Origin: Pollenia angustigena
Lineage: Eukaryota > Arthropoda > Insecta > Diptera > Polleniidae
Reading direction: 5' to 3'
Length of the DNA: 64,000 nt
Assembly: GCA_930367215.1 (NCBI GenBank)
Contig: OV884056.1
Coordinates: 231,065,127 to 231,129,126, forward strand
The position numbers were made by a program, and so were the translations under genes. Numbering within the stretch: the first letter of the stretch is position 1; every line of letters starts with the position of its first letter. Under the pieces are notes generated by a model that made no database searches, was not told where the DNA came from, and was given only the letters and a program-made list of their open reading frames with translations. Below, piece after piece: positions 33,790-44,639 of the stretch.

Positions 33790-34305
33790 TTTTGAATGCT
33801 TATGGAGCATATTCCTAAATTTTGTTATGATTTGGAATTTGGCTCGTTAGGCGAAACAGTGAGAAAAAAGCTTAGAAAATGTGGAAAAAGGAAGCAAACA
33901 AAACCACAAATTCAAGAAAAATAACTTCAGCTAGAAAATTCAAGGGAAATTCTTTTCCGATCCAGAAACTGCAACATCTATACAGGAGTACATTATGAAT
34001 TAATAAGACGATTCCAAATAATATTACAAGTTATAGGATGTAGCAGAAAGATACATAAATGCAAAAAAAAAAAAAATGGTATGCAAATGAAGCAGCAATT
34101 CTTCATAACAAAAAGTACTCTTGGAGACATATGCCAACCACAGTCCATAAAATTCTGTTCAATGGCGCACAAATAGTTCAACACAAAATGCTACCAATTG
34201 GAAATCTATCTGAAGAAGCGCAAGAAAAAAGGAACAAGGACTACATTTTCTTCCGCGAGCATAATACAAGAAAAATATCCAGATTTCACTGTTTCGTGAG
34301 AGTCG
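33790..34305 (+). pseudogene. Decayed coding segment of an unknown mobile-element protein
   Basis: Pieces in different frames read MLMEHIPKFCYDLEFGSLGE near 33799, ETATSIQEY near 33970, and then MPTTVHKILFNGAQIVQHKM, LPIGNLSEEAQEKRNKD and HNTRKISR at 34128-34290. The SVHKIL...G..I...LPIG.LSEEAQE.RNKD...R..NTRK pattern is one I associate with a protein of unknown function that is scattered in many arthropod genomes, most likely carried by a DNA transposon. An in-frame stop and an A-run frameshift near 34060 show it is broken. Confidence 0.45.
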
Positions 34306-34664
34306 GACGTGTTTTTCATTAAGCTCCTCTGTAAAAAATTATTAAAGTAATAGACACCACTATAAACAAAATTAATTTGTTACACAATATTATTTTGTTA
34401 CAATATAACAATAATAACAACAGTGTCTGCGAAATTCAAATTTAACTTATTAAATATTAACATTATTAAGTTACCAAAACAAACAAACAATAGAAATATA
34501 TAAACTTCTGTCCTTTTTCTTAAAAACACAAACTACAATAGAAAGAAAATAAAAACAAAAATAAATATAAACAAAAATTATTGCAAATTATACATCACTA
34601 CAGTTCATCGCATTTCATAATAAAGCAACTCTTAAAATATAAAAACAACAAAACTAAAAAATAA

Positions 34665-34665
<1 letters not shown>

Positions 34666-34704
<39 letters not shown>
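34666..34704 (+). repeat. Poly-A tract, 39 bases
   Basis: Uninterrupted run of 39 A. It is not linked to a visible retrotransposon body upstream and may be slippage-grown or the tail of a very short insert. Confidence 0.7.
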
Positions 34705-34705
<1 letters not shown>

Positions 34706-34892
34706 ATAATAAACAAAATAAAAAATCAAATAAAACAATAATGGAAAATAACATGTGTACTCTCCAGCTAAATATATATAAATATGTATATACATACATA
34801 CTTTAAAAAAAGTCTGGTTATTTTTTTCACATGATTTTTGTTTTATTGTCATTTTAAGTGAATTTTATATTCAGTCACTATTTAATTCCAAG

Positions 34893-35064
34893 GTTTAAAA
34901 AACTGCAGTCGAAACCAAAACCTGTGGAGCAAAAAACGAAAATTTGTCAACAATTCATTAAATGAATTACAAGTAAAAGCAAAAGTTTTTTTTTTGACCA
35001 ATGACAAATAAAGAAGTGGAAGAGATGGCAGTTTTTCAACTTCGACTGCAGTTTTTTAAACACT
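34893..35064. mobile_element. Small MITE with TTTAAAAAACTGCAGTCGAA ends
   Basis: Left TTTAAAAAACTGCAGTCGAA and right TTCGACTGCAGTTTTTTAAA are perfect inverted repeats of 20 bases. It lies inside the outer GCGATTTT-family element. Related to 28373-28590. Confidence 0.7.
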
Positions 35065-35103
35065 GATTAAATCTAATAGTACGTATGCAGGTCAAAGCAC
35101 AAG

Positions 35104-36519
35104 CAGGGTTACCGTTGGAAATTTTCGAAAAGGGTCACAAAAAGGGTATTTTCCAGAAAAAGGGGTCAAAAAAAGGGTATTTCAATAAAAAAAGGGTCAA
35201 GTTTTTTATTAGCAGTATTTCCCATTTTAATGAACATAATAAGATCAAGTTTTTTTATAAGCAAACAAAAAAATAATATTTCAGATAGGAAGAGCTCAAA
35301 AAACTTAATTTTTTTATGGAATGCTCTGTCCTATTTTAAACACCTGACAAAATGTTTATTATTTATCATTATAGCTAATTTTTTAATACTTTTAATGTAA
35401 TTTTCCGATTTAGTGATGTAAAATAATTTTAGTGTTTGTTTTAAATTTTGCAATCGTTCGCAAATTGTAACCATTTTCTCGATTAAAGCGATTTTTTCCT
35501 TTAAGTGTCAGATTTTTTAAAGCTTTTACGATTTTTAATTAATATAAGACTTTGCTATCATACCGCTGTTACCAAATATATGAATTTTCCGCTAATTTAG
35601 CAATTTTTACCTCTTGTTTTCATTCCTGTTAGGGCACTCTCAACACTGTCGATTCAAAAGAAGGCGAAAAGTTCAATACCTTTTGCCATTATTAAGGGCG
35701 AATTTTTTTGAATAACATGCTACTCTTTAAGAGAGCAAAACATAACAAATATTTATATGAGTTATGTTTGCTTTTAGGGAAATTGTACTTTACTATCCAA
35801 AATCAAGGAGAAGAAAGCATGGAATTGTAAGTTTATACTTTAAGTCTGTTCCATATCAAGCAATGCTTATTTCGAAAACATTTGTTTAAGCTGTTATGAT
35901 ACTTGCTATTTTTTGTATTTTTTCTATATTGGAGAACAGTGCAAATATATATGCATAGGAAAACTGACTAAGTGTAAAGAGTATGATTATATCATAAAAA
36001 ATCTTAAAATGTCAAACAAATATACATGTGTTATCGATAAATAATCTAAGACTGTCAAAAAAAATATAAAATTTGTCAACTTTAAATTGACATTTCCAGA
36101 TTAATTGTTAGCACTGTTGCCAATTTTTTTAGTTTTACATCGAAAGAAACGGGTTTTAACTTTTGTTTTGCGATTTTTAGCTTTTATGACGGTTTTTTGT
36201 GGGGAAAAACGTGGGCAGTATTGTTTGTTTTGTTTACATTTTATCAAATTGTATTTCTTGTTCTTTCTCGCATTTGTTGTTTCATTCAGTCAATCCTAAA
36301 AAAATCCAATACAAAAAATAGCAAGTATCATAACACCTTTAGCACTTCTGTTCCGCAGTGTTGACAAAAACCAAAATGTGAGAGCTGGAAAGGGTCAAAA
36401 AGTGTCATAAAATAGGTGATAATGATACAAAAGTATAATATAAAAAAAGGGTCATAAAAGGTATCAACACCGTCGAAATAGGGTCAAATTGATACTTTAG
36501 TATCACAACGGTAACGCTG
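35104..36519. mobile_element. hAT-type element, CAG(G/C)GTTACCGTTG ends, 1.4 kb
   Basis: Starts CAGGGTTACCGTTGG and ends CAACGGTAACGCTG, flanked by perfect 8-bp duplications AGCACAAG (35096-35103 and 36520-36527). Subterminal AAAAAGGGTCA-type repeats are present. Ends and duplication size identify a hAT element; no transposase frame remains. A second copy is at 57067-58090. Confidence 0.88.
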
Positions 36520-36867
36520 AGCACAAGTAATGAAATCGATGAGCCTGAAGTGTACGATCTTATAGACTTGTGTGCTAAATTTTAGTTTTTTCAACTAAAT
36601 AAATTTTCTCCATTTTATGTTAAAAAAAAAAAAATAACAGTTACTAAACAAAATTTACTTTCGGCGACTTTTTTGTATTTTTCTCAGTTTTTGGCGATTT
36701 TTGACTGCAATATTATATCAGCTTTTTGTTGTATGCAAAATTTAATTAAAAAAAACTAAAAAAGATTTCGACAACTGAACAAAATAGACGTTTGGCGATT
36801 TTTGGCGATTTTTGACATCCGGTTTGGCGATGGAGCCCAAAAAAATCTGACAACCCGGATACATACA

Positions 36868-37636
36868 ATGTTTCTCGAATGTGAAGATCGACTCTTAAAC
36901 CAAATTGATAAGAGATTAAAAATAACAAAGAGTGATTTAAATGAAGTTTCAGAAAAAGTAAATAAAATAGAAACACTTGCGTCAGATTTTAAAAATACAG
37001 CCATGAGCGAAATAGTAGCACTTCAAAATGAAAATAAAAATCTTAAAGACTTATGCTCAAAAACAAGAAAATCTTATAGTTGCATCCGATATTAGGATTA
37101 ATGGAGTGCCTTGTAAAGATAAAGAACAAACTGAAGATTTACATGAAATATTCTATAAAATATGTGACATTGTTAATATTGCGCCACCTAAAATCAAATC
37201 TGCGTACCGTGTTATAAACACAAAAATGAATAAAAACATTAAAGATGGGTCAATTATTATTAAATTTAAAACACCGTATGAAAGGAACTTTGTACTTAGG
37301 TCGATTGTTTCATATATCAAATCCACTAAAGATTTTTTACGCATAAACCGACTTGGTTTCGATAGTGATACTCCATTTTACGTTAACGAGAATCTTACTC
37401 CTGAAAATCATCGCATTTTCCTTAAAGCGAATGGATTGAAAAGGGGAAAAAAGATACTATCTGCCTATACCTACGGAGGTTTGGTTTATATAAAGCATCT
37501 AGGAAGGAAAACCCCGATTCACATCAGTGAACCAGATGAACTAGATCATTTTTTTCGAATTAACAACAATAATAATAATAGCATTTTACCAACAACTATT
37601 CAAGATGAATTTCTTGTTGATCAACATATTGAATAA
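36868..37636 (+). pseudogene. ORF1 of a non-LTR retrotransposon, one frameshift
   Basis: Starts at ATG 36868 (MFLECEDRLLNQIDKRL) with a predicted coiled coil (heptads through about 37060), then a one-base frameshift in an A-rich stretch near 37065. It continues in frame 37028-37636 as ENLIVASDIRINGVP. The second half contains IKSAYRV, a central RNA-binding-like segment (GSIIIKFKTPYERNFVL), and NENLTPENHRIFLKANGL followed by GGLVYIK. This last part resembles the FP25K-like C-terminal domain seen in ORF1 of several insect non-LTR elements. ORF1 normally coats the element RNA. It lies 185 bp before ORF2. Confidence 0.75.
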
Positions 37637-37821
37637 CTTCATTATTATTATTAACTTTATATTTCTTTTATTATTTTTCATATTAATGCTATATAATAGC
37701 CTCAAAATAACTTATTATTTTTATCTACTGAATTTCCTTTTATTTACTAAAACAAAATTTTGTGATATTAACATGATTATTTTTGTTTGCACTGCTAATA
37801 AATTGAATTTAAACTTTTTCT

Positions 37822-40728
37822 ATGGTCTTACGACCTATAAATAATACGAGGAGTGGTTTCACAGAAAATATGTTTAACATGATTAGAATTCTTTACAAAA
37901 GAACTTCAGGTCTTAAGATCTGCCATATCAACGCCCAAAGTTTAAACAACAAATTAGATGAATTCAGATATATTTTTGAAAAATCAAACATTGATATAAT
38001 TTGTATTTCTGAAACATGGTTTCTGCCAGAAATCCACGATAATATTTACCGCTTACAGGGTTACCGACTTTTTCGTGCTGATAGAAATGAAAAAAAGAAT
38101 GATGATAACCTAATTACTTACTCTAACAAAAAAGGCGGTGGTGTAGCCATGTATATCAAATTACCTATACGATGCAAGATAAAATGCAAGTCTAAAGCAG
38201 GTGAAAATATTGAATACATATTGGTTGAAATCTTTAACAGTCGCAAAAAACTTTTACTAGGAACTGTATATAAGCCAAAGAAGAGAACTGATGTTAGTCC
38301 GTTACTGAACATGTTAGGTGATATAACAGTCGGTTATACTGAAGTAATCGTAACGGGAGACTTTAACTCTGACATTTTGTGTGATGATAGTCTAATGACA
38401 TATATGGGTGCCATTGGCTTAAATCTAGTTAATGTTTCACTTCCAACCCATTTTACTAAAACTTCAAGCACCCTTCTGGATCTTTGCTTCGTTAATAACC
38501 GTTCCAAATTATTGTTGTATGAACAACTTTCCGCGTCCTTATTTTCTAAACATGACTTAATTTTTATATCTTACGAGTATTGTACTGAAGAACGAAGCCA
38601 AGAAATTGTTTATAGAAATTTTAAAAACATCGAGTACACATCACTGGAGTCAGAGATTTTTACAATTCCTTGGATTCAAATCTTTTTAATGCCTAGTGTA
38701 GATGATCAATTAACTTTTTTACAAAACAAGATGCTTTATCTTTACGACAAGTATGTGCCAATAAAAACATTTAGCAAACGTAACGAACAACCTTGGTTTT
38801 CTTCAGAAATTAAAACGCTTATTGCAACAAGAAATGAGGCATATGCCAGGTGGAAACGATTCAAAACTAATACATTTCACGAAATTTTTAAAGCCTCTAG
38901 AAAAAATGTTAATACACAAATTAGGATTGCAAAAACTTCTTTTTATGAGGAAAAATTTATATTAGCTTTGAACTCAAAAAATAAATGGAAAGAAATTCGT
39001 AACATGGGAATTGTTAATGGTAAGGCCAATACTGAAGATTCAGTTGATGTCAATAAACTAAACTTGAACTTTGTTAATATACCAATGCCCAATGCTAAGA
39101 CTGATGTATATAGAGATTTTTTCGCAGCACAACACAGCAATATCACCAACAATCGTACGCCAGGCAATTTAATATCAGCCGGCAACATTGTAACAGATAA
39201 TAATCATCCGCCACGTTTGTTTGATTTTATACAATTTACCCAGGAAGATATTGTTGAGTCCTTTCTTAGCATAAAATCAGATTCTGTAGGACATGATGGT
39301 ATCCACCCAAAATTCATTAAGCTTCTTCTTCCTCATATCTTACCTTGTATAACACATATTTTTAATAACATAATAACCACGTCTTCTTACCCATCTACAT
39401 GGAAATTCGCCAAGATTATCCCCATACCGAAAACAGACAAGACATACCGACCGATAGCAATTCTTCCGTACCTTTCGAAGGTTTTTGAACGCCTTATTCA
39501 TAATCAAATGACTAAATATTTGTACAGCAATTCAATTCTGACTGAAAGACAGTCTGGCTTTAGACCAGGGCATGGCTGCGTCTCTGCGTTGATTGATGTC
39601 TCTGAAGAACTAAGAAAGCATATAGATGCCAAAATGATTTCTTTTCTCGTGTTACTTGATCACTCCAAAGCTTTCGACTCAGTCGATCACTCTATTTTGT
39701 GTCTTAAACTAAAGTATTTGTGTAAGTTTTCAGAAACTGCTGTAAAATTGATGTCTTCCTATGTTAGTGGTAGATCCCAAGCGACTTACCACGGCTCAGA
39801 TGTATCAACCACCTGCATACTAAGGAGGGGCGTACCACAGGGATCAATTCTTGGCCCTCTTCTTTACACGATATATTCGAATGACCTACCACCCCAGTTA
39901 AAGTTTTGTGGAATATAAATGTACGCTGACGATGTGCAGCTTTACATAAGTTGCGAGCCAAGTAATATAGTTGATTGTGTCAACAAATTAAACCATGATC
40001 TGAATAATGTTTACAATTGGGCCTCTACTAACGGTCTTTGTTTAAATGCAAAAAAATCAAAAGCCATGATCATTGGTAAATCACTTCATATCCCCTCATT
40101 TATCCCACCGATCCAAATAAACAACGAAAAACTTGAAATAGTCAAGACAGCAAAAAATCTAGGTGTAATCTTTAACTCTGAGCTCGATTGGTCTAATCAT
40201 ATCAATTATATATGTGGTGTTACTCACGCAATGTTAAGGAATCTTTGGAGGACGCATTATTTCACCCCTCTCAAAGTTAGAATGCTAATCGCTAAAACGT
40301 ACCTCCTGCCAAAACTTTTATATGCCTGCGAACTCTTTGCAAACTGTGACTGAGTTTGCAAATCTAGGCTTAATGTGACATTCAACAATATTGCTAGATA
40401 TGTTTTTGCCCGCAGACGTCTTGATAGTATCTCTGATTACTCAAAAAGAATCTACAATTTAACACTCGAAAACCTATTGAAAGTTCGTTCATTGTTGTTA
40501 CTACAAAAGCTGATTTTTACTCAACAACCTCAATATTTATACAGAAAATTAACTCTTTCGAGATCTAACAGAGGGAAAAATATAAACTCTATTCGCTACC
40601 GTAGCCTTATATCAGTTAGACATTTTTACGTTTCTACAATTCGTCTGTGGAACCGACTACCTCCCCATATTCAATTCATAAGCAATGCAAACTGTTTCAA
40701 ATCTGCCATTTTTAAACATTTTTGTTAA
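37822..40728 (+). pseudogene. ORF2 (endonuclease plus reverse transcriptase), two in-frame stops
   Basis: One reading frame of 969 codons broken only by TAA at 39916-39918 and TGA at 40351-40353. Order: apurinic-type endonuclease (HINAQS at residues 35-40, SETW at 63-66, GDFNSD from 179, SKHD near 250), a linker, then RT with VGHDGIHPKF, YRPIAILPYLSKVFERL, SGFRPGHG, LLDHSKAFDSVDH and GVPQGSILGPLLY. The first stop falls one codon before the catalytic box MYADDVQLY; the second follows ELFANCD. The C-terminal part (LWNRLPPHIQF) is the usual tail of such ORF2 proteins. Without the stops the architecture is complete, so the element died recently. The clade is Jockey/CR1/I-like; I cannot place it exactly. 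Confidence 0.88.
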
Positions 40729-41115
40729 CATTTTTTTGGTAATTTATTTTAATAACTTTTTTTATTTTTTATATATTATTTTTTTTTTTTTGTGTAATTT
40801 CTTTTTCTTAAAATAAATATTTAACCCCGTTTTCATAAACGATCGTTAAGAATTTAAAATTTACTATGTAAAGTTTAAAATATTTTTGTGAATACGGGCA
40901 TAAATATTTAAATATTTAATTAAATATTCATACTCATTTTTGTTTTATATTTGTTTACTTATTTTTATTAATTATTATTTATTTATATGTTTAATTTTCA
41001 TTTTATTATATTTTATTGTGCCACATATGTATAACATTAATTATACAGTACTGTAATATAAGACACCGTTCTTGTTGTACTGTCTTCTCTAATAAAGAAT
41101 CAATCAATCAATCAA
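40729..41115 (+). mobile_element. 3' untranslated region and TCAA-repeat tail of the non-LTR element
   Basis: T-rich region after the ORF2 stop, ending AATAAAGAATCAATCAATCA. The short tandem TCAA tail instead of poly-A is typical of several non-LTR clades (CR1/I-like) and marks the 3' end near 41115. Confidence 0.7.
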
Positions 41116-41266
41116 TGTTGTACTAATGAAGATCTTATTACTATTTTTTTTGTGCACATCAGACAAATATATGTCCAGTATTCGACAAAAATGGAAATCA
41201 AAGCTATTTAGAAGAAATTTGTACTAATGTTGTTTAATTTAAAGTAGTTTTAAGGTTCGTTCAGAG
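41116..41266. other. Short spacer, nothing recognised
   Basis: AT-rich sequence between the retrotransposon tail and the TAATCA-rich element. Confidence 0.4.
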
Positions 41267-42140
41267 TCTAATCAAAACTAATCCAAAAAATAATTGATTA
41301 GATTTCTTGATTATTTTTGATTAGAAATGCTAATCGTCACTAATTGTGATTAGATAAATAAAAGAAAAAAATCCGTGCATTTTTACTTACCAATAATTTT
41401 GAACACTTTCATTTGAATAACACAAAAATTATAATCTTACAAAACAAAGATTTTACTTTCAATGTTAAGTAAACAAAAAAATTATACTTGTACTTCCACA
41501 AAACACGTTGAAAATTAACATTAATAATAACACAGCAACAAAGTGAACCAGCTGTGTCAGGGTGCAATTTTATGCAATATTCAAAAACTGTTACATTCGG
41601 GCCTGTTCTGAAAAGCACGCGATTTCAAATCACGTGTTTTTGAAATAACACTTGTGATTTTTTGGAGTTCTGAAAGTCATACGGTTTTTGTGTTTCTCGG
41701 TGTGCTTTCGGCAGTTGAAGATCAAACCAAAACACACAAAAACGGGACACTAAAATATCACACGTGTGATTTTAGTAGGCACATGTGATTTGAAATCACG
41801 TGATTTGAGTAAAAGTGATTTGCAGAACAGGCCTGATTATGTAAATATAGCAAGAAATGTGATAAATAAATATTTTCTTTTCACAAAAATAGTTAAAAAT
41901 AGTTGATCTAATCAAGTCTAATCAAAAATAATCAAGAAATCTAATCAATTATTTTTTGGATTAGATTTGATTAGAAATGCTAATCGTCAATAATTGTGAT
42001 TAGATTTTTGATTATTTCTAATCTAAACAATTAGTAATCGTCTAAAATGGCTGACTAATCATAATTAATCAATTTTTCAACACAATTAAAATTTCTAATC
42101 CAATTACTAATCATTAGGATTTATAATCATTATTCCCAAG
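41267..42140. mobile_element. Palindromic TAATCAA-rich element with a MITE in its centre
   Basis: The left arm 41267-41356 (CTAATCCAAAAAATAATTGA, TAGAAATGCTAATCGTCA) recurs inverted and direct in 41902-42120. Almost the whole arm is built from TAATCAA/TTGATTA words. The MITE at 41598-41835 sits between the arms. No coding capacity. Confidence 0.55.
41598..41835. mobile_element. MITE with (C)GGGCCTGTTCTG ends
   Basis: Left CGGGCCTGTTCTGAAAA and right TTTGCAGAACAGGCCTG are inverted repeats. ATCACGTG and ACACGTGTGAT motifs recur inside. A fragment of the same family is at 45364-45412 (GTGATTTCAAATCACTTTG ... CAGAGCAGGACTG). Confidence 0.65.
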
Positions 42141-42350
42141 CTATGGTTCAGACTAATGAAATATTTGACGAAAATACTTGTTCTGATTTTTGCTTCAAAC
42201 CATGTGAAACAAAAAAATGTTTTGTTTAATGTTTGTTGAAACAGTTGGCAAATAGTGTTAAAAAAATAAATTAAATCATGTTTGTCATGGGTCAGACTAA
42301 ATCAAATATTTGCATCAAATAATTATTTAATGAAAATAAAAATATACATA

Positions 42351-43270
42351 TCGGGTGATTTTTTAGCTATTGTCTTTTTGGCAACACTGGTTTAAACAGC
42401 TGACGCACGTTTCGTGTTTTGTTTCAATGTCAAACATCTTCAGTTTGGTCTATAATTTAACCATGAATCGTCTTGCAAACGAACAACGCTTGCAAATTAT
42501 TGAATTTTATTATCAAAATGCGTGCTCTGTTAAGAAAGTTCATCGCGCGCTTCTTCCATTTTATGGTCAGTTTAATCGACCCCCATTTTTGGCTCAATGG
42601 GTACGTTAATAAGCAGAATTGTAGATTTTGGAGTGAAGATCAGCCAGAAGCATTGTAATAGCTACCAATGCATCCAGAAAAAGTCAACGTTTGTTGCGGT
42701 GGCGTCATTGGACCGTACTTCTTCAAAGATGATGCGAATCGTAACGTAACTGTGAACGGTGAGCGCTACCGTGAGATGATATCCAACTTTTTTTGCCCAA
42801 AATGCAAGAGCTTGACTTGCATGACATGTGGTTTCAGCAAGACGGTGCCACATGCCACACAGCACGCTTAACAATGGGCTTATTGAAAGGCGAGTTCGGT
42901 GAACATTTTATTTCACGTTCGGGGCGGGCAATTGGCCGCCAAGATCGTGCGATTTAACGCCTTTAAACTATTTTTTGCTATGTTAAAGCTCATTTTTATA
43001 CACACATGCCCGTTTCAATTGACGCATTGGAAGACAACATTGAAGCATTTATTCATGAGATACCGGCCGAAATGTTGGAAACAGTATGCCAAAATTGGAG
43101 TAAGCGGTTGAAACATTTGAGGCGCAGTCACGGTCAACATTTGCATGAAATAATCTTCAAACATTAAATTATATGGACCGTACTATCGATTCAAATAAAG
43201 ATTTCATGAATTTTTCTGAATTTTATATTTTTTTTTTAAACTTTCCTATAGCTCTTAAAAAACCACCCAT
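42351..43270 (+). mobile_element. Degenerate mariner-family transposon with TIRs and TA duplication
   Basis: Ends TCGGGTGATTTTTTAGCTAT and, reversed, ATGGGTGGTTTTTTAAGAGC, with TA on both sides (42349-42350, 43271-43272). The transposase starts at 42463 (MNRLANEQRLQIIEFYYQNA). A deletion of the middle joins FNRP to FWLNGYVNKQN. HPEKVNV, IGPYFFKDDA, VTVNGERYREM, MWFQQDGATCHTA (catalytic Asp) and RRSHGQHLHEIIFKH can then be read in shifted frames, ending near 43168. Stops and frameshifts make it non-functional. Confidence 0.85.
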
Positions 43271-43329
43271 TATTTCAGAAACAGTAAAAATGAGCGCATA
43301 AGCTAATTTATCTGTTTCTTTCTGTAAAG

Positions 43330-43830
43330 CAGCATCTCTTATAGCGTTAGAACGGTAGAATTTAAAATTGCAAACTTTGAAACAAGCCCTTAAATATATT
43401 TGAAATCGCTAAATCGATTAAAAAATGCAGGGAAAAAGCAAAAAAAAAATGTTGCAAAAATATCGAAAATTCGCGAAAAACTTAGATATATGTATATTTC
43501 AAAAAGGCCATTTAATTTATTAAAAGTGCCTTAAACAATAAGGAATGGCAAAAATTCGATAAAGATGCTAAATTAGTGGAAATTCACAAAAATTTGCTAA
43601 TAGCGGTATGATATTACAATTGAATCCTATTATTGAGTGCTTACCATTCATTCATTAAAATTTGCAGTTTATGTAATCTTAACAAACGCTGAAGTTGAGA
43701 GGACTTTTAGTTCAAAATAAAAATAGAAACGAAATGTCGGTAAATACATTCAAGAGTCTTTTTCATAGTAAAGATATGTGGTCTAAAATAAGATAATCTT
43801 TGTTGTTCTTGTTAACGAAACATACAAAAA
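43330..43830 (+). pseudogene. hAT transposase remnant with dimerisation motif
   Basis: Near 43671-43715 one frame reads VILTNAEVERTFSSK, the signature of the C-terminal hAT dimerisation domain (NAxVERxFS). Neighbouring DNA (AAATCGCTAAATCG, GCTAATAGCGGTATGAT) resembles the inside of the CAGGGTTACCGTTG elements at 35104-36519 and 57067-58090. It may therefore be a relic of their autonomous relative. Stops on both sides; no ends found. Confidence 0.55.
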
Positions 43831-44243
43831 GTCATAATATCACATACAAAGATAGTCATTTATGGAATGGAAATAAGGTATACCAAGAACTGAAAGTTTT
43901 ATTTAACAATGACCAGTTTTAAACGCGTGAAAATTCCAATTAAATCTTCCGTTGTACGAATACCTTAATTGAATAAAATATATACAGTCAGAGACTAAAG
44001 TTTAAATACAAACTTAAAATTCGGAGTTTTCGGAAAACTAAAGTTTTTCCGAAAATTTGTGGTATGCAGTTTTGTTTCTCTTCGTTGATATAAAAGAAAA
44101 AAAATGTTGACTTAATTCGTTGATATAAAATTAAGAAAAAAAATTTTGACTTAATTGAATACATAACATTTAAAAAAAAAACAAAATAATAACGAGGAAG
44201 AAAGTTTAAATACACATTGAAGTTTATCGAATTAATTACCATG
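43831..44243. other. AT-rich sequence, no feature recognised
   Basis: A short duplicated phrase (TTAATTCGTTGATATAAAA) near 44087-44130; nothing else. Confidence 0.4.
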
Positions 44244-44458
44244 CAAGGCGAATTCATCCCAGGTAATCTCGGTACTACAACAAGTTCAACTCGTACAAAA
44301 ACCACAAGCAATTTGTTTTTGTAAAATCATTGTACAATGTCAAAAACAGAAATACAACAAAACAGAAACAAAGAGAATAAACAAAGTTTTGACATCCAAC
44401 AGTGATTTTAGCTAATATCAGCAGTGCTTTTAAGACCACCTGTAATAAATTCGCCTTG
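44244..44458. mobile_element. MITE of the CAAGGCGAATT family, copy B (215 bp)
   Basis: Starts CAAGGCGAATTC and ends AAATTCGCCTTG, flanked by perfect 8-bp duplications TTACCATG (44236-44243 and 44459-44466). This copy fixes the exact ends of the family. Confidence 0.85.
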
Positions 44459-44639
44459 TTACCATGTCTTCCTTTTATGTTCCCGTTCTTTTTAATTTTT
44501 TTATGTCAAATTTATTGTTAACGTCCAATTGTTGCTGTCAGTTATTTTTTTAATGCATAATTGTAAAATTTAACGCAGACTATGGGTAGTTAGTTAGTTT
44601 TAGGGTTTGCAATTTTTAGAAGCGATTTATAATAAATAT

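Larger units (their letters stand above)
34853..36858 (-). mobile_element. Outer hAT-type element (GCGATTTT family), interrupted by two insertions
   Basis: Reverse copy of the element at 52337-52966. Matching parts are 34853-34886, 35075-35095 and 36528-36858, ending GGAGCCCAAAAAAATCTGAC then AACCC. It is interrupted by a MITE at 34893-35064 and a 1.4-kb hAT element at 35104-36519. The left end is missing or too diverged to place. Confidence 0.7.

Noticed and set aside
34598..34852. 84-codon minus-strand frame with a long Phe run
   Set aside because: The Phe run is the 39-base poly-A tract read backwards.
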